Shown here: piece by piece, positions 56,061 through 64,000 of the stretch
Layout: every line of letters starts with the position of its first letter
Numbering within the stretch: position 1 is the first letter of the stretch
Assembly: GCA_905221605.1 (NCBI GenBank)
Contig: CAJNDS010000990.1
Coordinates: 766,235 to 830,234, forward strand
Length of the DNA: 64,000 nt
DNA from: Symbiodinium natans
Lineage: Eukaryota > Sar > Dinophyceae > Suessiales > Symbiodiniaceae
Direction: 5' to 3'
The notes under the pieces: model-generated
What the model saw: the letters and a program-made list of their open reading frames with translations, nothing else
Database searches by the model: none
What the model was told of the DNA's origin: nothing
Made by a program: the position numbers and the translations under genes

Positions 56061-57070
56061 CGGGAAGATCCGAGCTGGAACATCTTCCTCGACACCTTCA
56101 GGTTCTTGGGCTGCCTCTTCCTCGAGCGAGTCTTCGGCCTCGAGGACATTGGGGCCAGGGACGTTGCGCCTAGGGTACACCTTGGGCTTCGCTGGAACGA
56201 TCGAAGTCCTAGGAGTCCCTGAAGCGCCCCCTTTGACCTTAGGCGCGGCCTTAGGAGGGGTAACAGGTTGGGCGGCCCCCGCGGCCATGACACGGCCCGC
56301 AGGGGCCAGCACAACCGTCGAGGAGCTCGCCGCGCCACTGCTGGCCGCAGCCAACCGATCCACTTCCAACTCAAGACTGAGTAGACAGGCGAGCCCTTGG
56401 GGAGTGCCCAGATGCGGGAAATGCCGGTGGCTCTAATCTGGCCAGTGAGGGCCACCCCATCCGCTCCAGCATAGATGGGCACTCCGGCGTCCCGCAGGAC
56501 CGCCAGTCGGACCTCGACTATGCAAGTCGATCCGCGGCGGAACCCGCGCCTTCCGTCCTCCCACTGAGTGGGGCAGTGTCCTAGGACGTAGTGCACCCCG
56601 AGGCGGCCTCCCGGCCCGCCGCCGGGGATCAAGCCATTCTGGATCATGCTTGGCACGACATGCAAGTCCGTGCCGTGCCACATGGCCGGGCCATACCGAT
56701 ATATCAGGTCGTTGATGGCCGTCTCACTTAGGCCCTCCATCATGAACCCCATCGGATGGCCACAATCGGCAGAGTGGCCTTGAAAGGCACGAAGGAAACC
56801 AGCGTGAGAGGTGTCCAACCTCGGTTTCCGCTGGTTGGCGTCGTGCGCGACCGCCTGGTTGTACTGGTTGATGGTGATGCCGAGTTGTTCGATCAACTCA
56901 TCAACCGGGTAGAGGCCGCCCGGACCGAACCGGCCTCTACACCCACCATCGCCGTGCCGCATGCATCGGACTAGCAGGCGCTGCACGTCTTCGATCGAGG
57001 GCATGCCCTTTCGGCCCTTAGGGCCTGGGCTCTTGCTCTTGCCCCTGCCCTTCGATCCTCCTCCACCCAT
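56028..57070 (-). CDS. RNA 2'-phosphotransferase (Tpt1/KptA) domain with acidic linker
   Basis: Tpt1/KptA enzymes remove the 2'-phosphate left at an RNA splice junction, using NAD+. ATG at 57070 opens a Gly/Lys tail (MGGGGSKGRGKSKSPG). The fold then follows the family order: LVRCMRHG (catalytic Arg of the LRH box), GGLYPVDELIEQL (winged-helix half), LRAFQGHS (the IRAxQGHS box), WHGTDLHVVPSMIQNGLIPG and GVHYV (NAD+ site, HGT...GL...VH), then IYAGADGVALTGQI. All motif blocks of the domain are present up to about 56390. After that the open frame shifts (about 56380) to an acidic/Pro linker ending at 56028. A second shift near 56035 leads into the Gag-like frame, so Tpt1 and Gag-like/PLD were probably one protein. 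Tpt1 is not a usual retroelement domain. Confidence 0.8.
56281..56300. repeat. GC-rich hairpin, copy in the Tpt1-Gag linker frame
   Basis: GCGGCC-ATGACAC-GGCCCGC with outer arms GGCCCC/AGGGGCC. In the - strand linker frame it encodes PAGRVMAAG. Confidence 0.75.
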
Positions 57071-57690
57071 CGCGGCACTGAGGCCCGCGGCTTTGCTGGA
57101 CCTCCGACGGGCGAGGAAAACCTGACGCGCCCTTGAGCGGCCAGGACACGGCCCGCTACAAGGGGCCGGTGTGCAGTAGTGGTAGGCAGCCGCTCCCGCG
57201 CGGCCAGGGCACGGCCCGCAGCGGGGCCTTGTGGTTGACCACGAAGGTCCGGGCGACCGATTGGTCGCTCCCGCGCGGTCTGGTCGCGACCCGCAGCGGG
57301 GCGCAGTGCACAGGCACGAACGCGGGGAGGGACTACCTACCCTAGGCTCTACAACGCACTTGAACCGCTGCGGCGGGGGTTTGGGGAGTTTCCTTAAGGT
57401 CTGGGCTCTAAGGCTTCTACGGCTTCTGCTTCGACCTTGGACCGAACCTCTAGGCCTGCTTGCAAGACACTGGCTGCTAGACAGACGAACGAAGCTGCAC
57501 GCGACGAACGACGAAAAATCCTTCTGCCCGCAGACCGGCGACCTGGGAAACGGCCCGCCCCAAAAACACCCGCCCTGGACACAGAAACACCCGAACAGCC
57601 CCAACATCCTGAGCATCAGAACGCGCGTGGGGTGATTCTGGTCTGAGCGCGCCGCGTCATGGTTCGCGCGCTTGGCGTCGTGCGCACCGC
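57071..57690. other. GC-rich spacer between the RT half and Tpt1
   Basis: The - strand frame stays open through most of this stretch but reads a low-complexity Arg/Pro/Cys sequence without domains. It contains three GC hairpins and, at 57662-57694, an inverted repeat with arms GTTCGCG/CGCGAAC. It may be an untranslated leader or part of an LTR of a second element copy. It is where RT similarity stops. Confidence 0.5.
57137..57294. repeat. Cluster of three GC-rich hairpins
   Basis: Cores at 57137-57156 (GCGGCC-AGGACAC-GGCCCGC), 57200-57219 (GCGGCC-AGGGCAC-GGCCCGC) and 57275-57294 (GCGGTC-TGGTCGC-GACCCGC). The flanking arms differ between copies yet pair: CCCTTG with CAAGGG in the first, CCGCT with AGCGG in the other two. 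Confidence 0.8.
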
Positions 57691-60600
57691 GAACGCCTAA
57701 GGCTTCAAGAGCAGACGACGCGCTCTGCGGAGCCGCGACTACTCCCTTGGCGCACGCTTCGCGCACCGCCCCCTCGGCTTGGGCGTCAGTGAAAAACCGC
57801 CCATCAATGACCCTACCTGTCCTAACAGTAAGATCATCCACGTAGGCTATCCACTCCTTAGTATACTTAAGGCGCCTACCTCTGCCGGGGGCATAGGCCC
57901 TATCAACCACAAAGTTGAAATCATCTGGGCCGTTAATCGGGCCAAAGGTGAGGCCGACAGGGAGATATTTCCCTGATCTTGCCACAATGGCCAACACCTC
58001 GCGAGCACGCTTGGTGTTCCTAATTTGATTAAACCCACTAACCGCATCCACGAAGGTATACCAAACCGAACCTACTGCGGCGGCGAGCACATCGCTACCC
58101 CGCCGACAATAGTAAGTGGAGCGCTTAATTCGGGCATTCACACGGCGGTAGTCAACCACCAAGCGTCGCTTCCTATGCCGCTTGTAGCTGGGCATTTCCT
58201 TGGTCGGAAACGGCGCAGATCCCCAAGCCGAGCTGCCGCGGATCAACTGACCCCGCTTGCATTCTTCTTCAAGCTTGTCGTCGACCCATTGCGCGGACTC
58301 GCCCCTCAGACTGTGAGGCTGGGACGAGACCGGCGGCCCGGTGGGGATGCAGTCATGGGCGAACTTCCTGACCGTGGTCCTGGTGGTGTCCTCCACCCAG
58401 AACCCAGCGGCCTTTCGCTGTATGACCTCTCTGACGGCTGCGATGTCAGCATCGGTCAGCCCTGGTCTGGTTGGTCCAGGCTCGATCTTCAAACCCGACC
58501 ATACGAGGTCTCGATAGGCCTCGGTGCGCCTAGGATCCTCCGCGACCTTTTCGCCCGCAAGAGCGTAGACCTCAAGGTCAGCCCGGACGGAATCCCAGTC
58601 CTTGGCGTCCGCCTTGGTTCGCCAAAACGCTTCTTTCTCAGCGGCGTACTTATCCACCTCCTTATCCAGCTCCGCACGCTCCGCTGGCGTGAGGTCCTCG
58701 CCCGAGCGCACGTCCGGGAGGGGAACGACTGGAGAGGGCTGTGGTGCAGCCGCGGCGTTATCCGCACCCGCAGTGGCTGGAAAGCTTTCAACTGCAGCGG
58801 TGCACAGCTCTTCTGCGCCCCTCAGACCAAGGTCCTGGAGTGATGCGCAGAAAGCCGCCCCTATGAGGTTGTAGTTGGCCTGCGCGCGCCCAACGTGCTT
58901 GTGCTGCACTGCGCCTAACGCATCCGGCCTACCACACCTCAAACCAACCGATTCCAAGCTGAAATCGGCGAGCCACAGGGCCCCGCTCTCAACGAGGTGG
59001 TCGCGGCCACTGGCCCGCGCGAACTGGCATATGTCAGCCCGCACGAAAGCCCAAGGCCAGCGTGGCTCTGCGAGCGTCCCAAACAAGGCGCCCCACTCCT
59101 CTAGCCGCCAGGGTTCCCACTCGCCCTTAGGTGCCTGCAAATGCAGCGCGACGTGGGCGCCCGCGCGCGTGCGTTCCTGCGCACACCGGACGACTAGCTG
59201 AAGGAAAGCTCGGGGCACATTCTTGCCCTCAAGCCCAATCACGAGCACCTTCGGCTCTGCGCGCAAAACAGCGCCGCTAATTGCCTCTAAGTGCCCTTCT
59301 GCGGCCAGGTTCCAGGTGATCCCGTAGGCCTGCTTGCCTTGCACAAAAGCTGGAACAACCCTGTACCCGTGCCTCCTAGCCGCGTCGGAAACGACCGCGT
59401 CACCCCAAGCAACCTCTAAGACATCGGCAACCCCTCCAAGGAAATACTGCCGGAACCAACTCTCGACAGCACCCGACTCTGGGGAAGCCCTAGGCTGCAA
59501 CACGCGGGGTTCCGCGACCAAGAGGTCCGCGAGGGCCTCTCGGATCGAGAGCACACTCGTGCCGGCGCGAGACGCTCGCTCGAGCGTCCTGTCCTGCAAC
59601 GAATACGCTCCCTTGTCCAACTTTCTGGCCGAGGCTGCAGCAAGCACGCCGTCGCGGTTTAGGTCGATCTTGGAAATGATTTCCTTAACGGAAACCGCTT
59701 CGTGGGCCGGACGGGTCCCTTCTGAAAGCGTGAGCGCTCCGTCCTCGGCGATAAATGCAAGCCGCCATTTGACGCGAACCCCGCTGGCGTCGGGGAGATA
59801 GCGGTGGACGCCGACCTGCGCACGGGCCGCATCCACCTGCGTAACCCGTCCTAACCTGCACACCTTCGGGCCTCCACCTACACCCCGATAGGCGATGCGG
59901 TCGCCAAGGCGGAGGACGAAGTCCCTCCCGCGCCTGGTCAGCGTGAACTCCACCTGCTTGGCGTCGCCTTGAACCTGCTGCCCTAAGCTGGGGCGAGACA
60001 AGTCGTCCCCGCCGGTTCCATCGTCCTCAAAGACGACCGGCTCGCGGGATTCCGCGCCATCTGCATCCGCAGGGACAAGAATGCAGTCTTCTGCGTGCGC
60101 CTCCATCGGGCCGCGCCGGGCGGAAGAAGTACCCCCCGACTCCATCGACACGGGCTCCAAGGTGAGCCTGTGGCCCTTGACTTCCAACACGCGCCAGGGG
60201 CCGGTCAGACCCGGTTTCCAAGGCACACGCCCCGCCCCCTCTGAACGGGCCCTCGGAGCGTTCCAGACCACTCGGTCCCCTGGCTTAAGATCCACAGTGC
60301 GCCTATGGCGATTTGCAAGTTTCGCCCGCGCTTCTGAAGACCGCGTCCAGTGCTCTCGGACCGCAGCAGCTAGTTCCGAGAACTGCTTAAACTGGCTCCG
60401 AGCCCAATCAGAGATGGGTTCGAACTGCAAGGCGTCACGCAGGACGTCCTTTTCAAGTGGTAGAGCGAGCGACCAGCTCCGCTCTAGGTCCCTCGGGGTA
60501 TACCCGTGGGGTCCCGGAGTGTTGTCTATGACGTACTCCGCCACCACGAGCCAATCCGACCAAGCTTCGGAAAGGGAGGCGCCGACTTGCCTGACGACCG

Positions 60601-61440
60601 CCCCCAGCACCTTTTGAACTTCTTGGTGGACTCGCTCGTTTGCGCCCAACTCACAAGGATTCAAGGGCGCGCTGAACCGCCACTCGGTCCCAAGCATGGC
60701 GCTGAGTTCTGCCATGAGCGCATTCTTGAACTCTGGCCCTCTATCCGACCTGATGAGGCTCGGGATCGTCCTGCTGCGAAGCACGCAGCGCACGAACGCC
60801 CTCCTGACTTCAGCATGAGTCAGAGACCTCATCGGCTCGAGGAGGACAGCATGACTGAGGCAATCGAAGTACGTAAGCGAGTACCTATGCCCCTCCCTGT
60901 CCTCTCGGTTCGGACCTTCACAGTCCACGCTGACTTCCTGCCAGCATGTCTCGGCGCCACACTTGACCGCACGAGCTTCAACCTTCGTCGGTCGAGAGCG
61001 GCCTTTAATGCAAGCGAGACACTTGGCGACCCAGGTCCGCACATCTTCCTCCAAGTCGGGCCACCAGACTGCCCTCTCTAGCAGCTTGACGGTAACCTCA
61101 GCAGACCTATGGGCCCCAAGGACTCCACAGTGGACTGAATTGTAGCAAGCGCGGCGCCAGGTCACCCCATTCGCGCCCGCAGCCCCGTTGGGAACCACTG
61201 GGACAACGACGGTTTGACCCGTCCTGAGGGTCACCTCGCGCTCGAGCAACCCGTCTCCGGACATCACCATCGGCGGCTCTGGCTTGCGAATCGAGCCCGC
61301 CAATGAGGGATCGCGCCGCTGACCCTCGTACCACGCCGTACGAAGGGATCCCGTGACTCGGAACTCCGAAATGTTCGCCGCGTCCCTTGCCTCGACCGCA
61401 AGCTGTTCGCGACGATTTTCGTCCTCCCCTGACTCAAAGA
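57691..61440 (-). CDS. Pol segment: HHCC zinc motif, integrase, methyltransferase-like domain, RT fingers/palm
   Basis: Reading on the - strand: HHCC zinc motif (H..H 61132/61111, CLAC near 61020); integrase catalytic triad Asp at 60925, Asp at 60745, Glu at 60637, spacing D,D(35)E; C-terminal basic region to about 60200; a domain at about 59440-58850 with a Rossmann-like opening (VLEVAWGDAVVSDAARRHGY) and LWLADFSLESVG, resembling C5-methyltransferase folds but lacking the PCQ and ENV motifs; a charged linker; then RT fingers/palm with VVDYRRVNARIKR near 58155, VDAVSGFNQI near 58040 and the catalytic YVDD near 57845. It makes the integration enzyme and half of a reverse transcriptase. RT similarity ends near 57690 before the thumb. 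RT downstream of integrase in a Ty3-type element is unusual. The frame upstream (61304-61440) continues from the neighbouring pol segment after a frame change. Confidence 0.8.
59003..59018. repeat. GC-rich hairpin, short-loop copy in the methyltransferase-like domain
   Basis: GCGGCC-ACT-GGCCCGC: same arms as the other copies but a 3-nt loop. In frame it reads RASGRDH. Confidence 0.5.
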
Positions 61441-64000
61441 CGGAACACCGCCCTTAAACTCGACCTTGACCTTGGTTGAGGAATGGTCCCAAATGCACAG
61501 GATGGGGCTATGGCTAACGAGCTCTAGAACCACTGCAGGGCCCTTGTGCTCTTCACCCATAAACGCCAAAACTCTACCCTTCAGCTCGCACTCATTGGCA
61601 TTCTTCCCGCGACTGATAGCGCCCGCGGTCCAATGTCCTTCTACGCCCTCGTTGGACAAAGAGAATTGAGCCAGGACCCTTGACGCCTGCGGGGTAGAAC
61701 CGCGGGGATCCGAAGCTGCATCTCCGGTTGCCCGCCAGCCAATGACCTGAGTAACCCTACCCACAAGGGCTATCAGCTTGCTGAAGGAGGGGTCTAAGGC
61801 AACCTCTTTACCATCAGACCTCCAGAGCACTTCACACTGCTCATTCACGACATGTCTGTGGCCGTGCCAGTTCACCACTGACGACCAATGCACGACGATG
61901 TCGCCCTGAACCGCATTCAGGGGCGAGCAGTTGTGCCCCGCCACCACAGCACCATCTTCTCTAACCACCCATGTGGTCCAGTAAGGCTTCACATCGCCCC
62001 ACTTGGAAAGATCCTTGTGCTGGGAGCCGAGGCTGAGCTTCGTGGAATGGCTCTTCTTCCATATCTTCCCACTCAGCATGCCATATGCAGTGGGAACTGG
62101 AGCATCCTTGGGCGTAGTCCTAAACCCTACCGCCCATTGCTGGATGGTTGAGGAGCTAACCCTAACCAAACCTCCTGTCCTATCCAAAGTTGCAAGGACG
62201 GAGTTGACCTCTAGGCCCACCTCATGGGCCTCAAGGTCGCCCTCAAGCGGAGGTTCGGGCTCCTCCCGCTCGGCTATCTCTACCGAGGTATCGACTGCCT
62301 CTTTCTCGATGCAGGCTGGGCAGCGAGAAAACAGGTAGGTCCGCTTGCCGCAGATGCACAGACCCTCATGGTCCCAGAGGGGTCTTGACGGTTCGTCCAG
62401 CATCCCTCTAATGCTGGCATCATCAATGGAACGAACCGCGTCCAGCCTCAAGGACCGCAGAACCTCCGCCCCCAATGCCTGCTTCCCTACGATCCCAAAA
62501 CCTCGCAGGGGAGGCTCCGGAAAATCCTTCTTGAGTTCCGGACAAGCCTCGGCCACTTCCAAGTGGCCTTGCTGCGTGCGCCAAAGGCGTGGCCGCACCG
62601 CCCAGATAGCCTTGATGCCTGCCCAAGCCTCTCCTACAGCCCTGGCTTCCTTGCGCTGCAGGTTCCTTGCTTGGAGCGTGAGCTCAACAACCAAAGGCCA
62701 CCTAAGGACGGCTGTGACAAGCCCGCCTTGCCCTAGTCCTACGAGGAACTGCGGACGAAACCCCGAAGCTTCCCTAAGAACCTTGGCACACGAAGTAAGC
62801 AAGTCGACCCTGATCCGCTTGATCTTCTTGGTCCCTGCGAGCCTGCCGGCCCCGCAATCAAAATGCGAGGCAAGCCCGTCGGTATCCTCAAACGGACCCC
62901 AACAACCCCTGACAGCCACAGAAACTCCAGGGAGGCTCGCTTGAAAGACGCGCCTGATTTCAGTCAGCTCTGCGTCCTGCTCTTTCCAACGCGCGTAGTC
63001 AAAGACAACCATGACGCGCACCGGAAGGGCTGCGACGACGCACATCGGCACAGCCGCGGCCTGGACACGGCCCGCAGGCTCTGGGACGGCGTCGTTGCCG
63101 ACCGCCCAGGGCACGGGTCCGTCACCCTCAGTACCCTCTCCGAGGTACTGGTCCAGGTCGAAACCTCGGAGTTGGCCCGAAAGGCCCTCGAGATCTTTCG
63201 TCCTCGCCGCAAGGAGCGCATCCCGATCTTTGGGATTGCGGCTAAAACTGTCACCCAGCGTCGCTGAGCGACCGCTAAGGCTCCTTATTTCGGACCCATC
63301 CATAAGGATTTCCGCAACCCACCGGACGAGTTTCGGATCCATTCCGATGTCCGACGTTTGCGCTCGGGTAAGGTTGGCATGATCTGTCCAACACAGAGTC
63401 CGAATAGAGCCAAACATGCGGCGCGTCGCCCGCTTTACCTCGAGCTGGGCAAACGCCTCCTGTATCAAGGGCGGCCAGTTTTGCTGCGCGGGGGTCAAGC
63501 TCTTTGAGTGCGTCATAAGCACTTTGAGCTGACTCAAGTCACGCGTCATCTGCACGACGCTGCCCCCTACCGCGATGCCCGACGCATCCGCGATCTGCTC
63601 AAGGGGACACGACCCATCCGCAGCAGAGGCCTCATCGAAGGTAGCCAAATTGATGCGGTTCTGCATCATGCGCTTAATCGCTTTAAAGGCTTTGCAACCC
63701 TCGGTGGCGGCTGAGCCCAGCCCGCCTTCAGGAAAGACGGCGCCTGGCTTCTGCCACTGCCCTAAAATCTTGGCTGCGTGCCCATACTCAACAGGCAGGT
63801 AGCCGCGCAACCAATTTGCGCAACCCAAAAATTGCTGAATGTGAAGCTTCTCCCAGAGCGGGGGAAAGTCAATCACCGCCTGACAACGCTCTTCGTCAGG
63901 CGAACTCCCGTCCCGCCCAATGTTGTGTCCTAGGAGCTTACCTTTGGAGACACAGACTTCGGCCTTGCTGATTCCAAAGGAAAACCCAAACAAGATTGAC
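61441..64000 (-). CDS. Pol segment: RT thumb, RNase H, long linker (5' end outside window)
   Basis: The frame is open to the window edge, so the start is missing. It begins in the RT thumb/connection (FGISKAEV, KLLGHNIGRDG, FLGCANWLRGYLP), which directly follows the YVDD region in a normal Ty3 RT. RNase H at about 63620-63220 has Asp in IADASG, Glu in LIQEAF and Asp in CWTDHANL. A linker of about 550 residues follows; it contains a CxC..CxxC zinc-ribbon-like motif (CICGKRTYLFSRCPAC, near 62340) and ends before the integrase HHCC motif. Near 61440 the coding frame changes (KVEFKGG continues as VFESGEDENRREQLAVEARD in another frame) and runs into the integrase segment. The linker function is unknown. 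Confidence 0.8.
63056..63075. repeat. GC-rich hairpin, copy in the post-RNase H linker
   Basis: GCGGCC-TGGACAC-GGCCCGC with outer arms AGCC/GGCT. In the - strand frame it encodes PAGRVQAAA. Confidence 0.75.

Larger units (their letters stand above)
52392..64000 (-). mobile_element. Ty3/gypsy-like retroelement, truncated by the window edge
   Basis: On the - strand it contains RT, RNase H, integrase, a methyltransferase-like domain, a second RT half, a Tpt1 domain and a Gag-like/PLD protein. The RT (VDYR, YVDD), the RNase H and the HHCC plus D,D(35)E integrase are of the Ty3/gypsy type. Base composition is much higher in GC than in the telomere-rich left half. No LTR pair, primer-binding site or protease is visible. 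A perfect hairpin with 8-bp arms (GCGTGGAA/TTCCACGC, 52392-52412) lies 20 nt beyond the last stop codon. Several frame changes suggest decay or sequencing errors. Confidence 0.8.

Noticed and set aside
1-64000. Dinoflagellate spliced-leader relics, tRNA, 5S or U6 genes
   Set aside because: Looked for by eye on both strands; no convincing match was seen, though weak relics could be missed.

Overview
The window looks like nuclear DNA of a dinoflagellate, most likely a Symbiodiniaceae/Suessiales-type alga. Four things support this. Genes are split into many 30-120 nt exons. Many reconstructed introns start with GC or GA instead of GT, and most acceptors read AG|G. Telomere-type heptamers (TTTAGGG/CCCTAAA) are scattered through the introns. 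All the host genes I could reconstruct lie on the + strand. The organism is an inference; no rRNA, tRNA or spliced-leader sequence was found to confirm it.

Layout. 2.0-11.7 kb: an ankyrin protein of the NFKBIL1 type (ANK exons, a WHPDK exon and a helical C-terminus). 13.9-17.8 kb: exons of an unidentified, probably coiled-coil protein. 18.6-22.5 kb: a cytosine-5 DNA methyltransferase with motifs I, IV, VI, VIII, IX and X and a hydrophobic N-terminal leader; eight exons join in phase. 22.5-29.6 kb: no confident gene. 29.6-47.6 kb: a FOXRED2-like FAD oxidoreductase in about 20-24 exons, with a signal peptide, two dinucleotide-binding motifs and FOXRED2 hallmark segments in order. 48.9-50.7 kb: an MFS transporter in three exons. 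52.4-64.0 kb (window edge): a Ty3/gypsy-like retroelement on the - strand.

The most striking pattern in the left 47 kb concerns the telomere-type repeats. Most introns carry G-rich TTTAGGG-type sequence near the 5' end and C-rich CCCTAAA-type sequence near the 3' end, so exons sit between a CCCTAAA block on the left and a TTTAGGG block on the right. The two intron ends are therefore complementary in the transcript and could fold together. In several introns the 5' splice site is itself the first GT of a TTTAGGG array. The pattern stops at about 47.5 kb; the MFS introns and the retroelement lack it.

The retroelement reads, in its own direction: RT thumb and RNase H, a long linker, an HHCC zinc motif and D,D(35)E integrase, a degenerate methyltransferase-like domain, then the fingers/palm half of an RT with its YVDD box (downstream of integrase). 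A GC-rich spacer follows, then an RNA 2'-phosphotransferase (Tpt1/KptA) domain, then a Gag-like ORF with C2H2, RanBP2 and SWIM zinc motifs, a membrane segment and a single-HKD phospholipase-D nuclease domain. Eight copies of a roughly 20-nt GC-rich hairpin with base-pair-preserving changes are dotted through the element, four inside reading frames. A separate dispersed repeat of about 80-90 bp occurs at least five times across the window.
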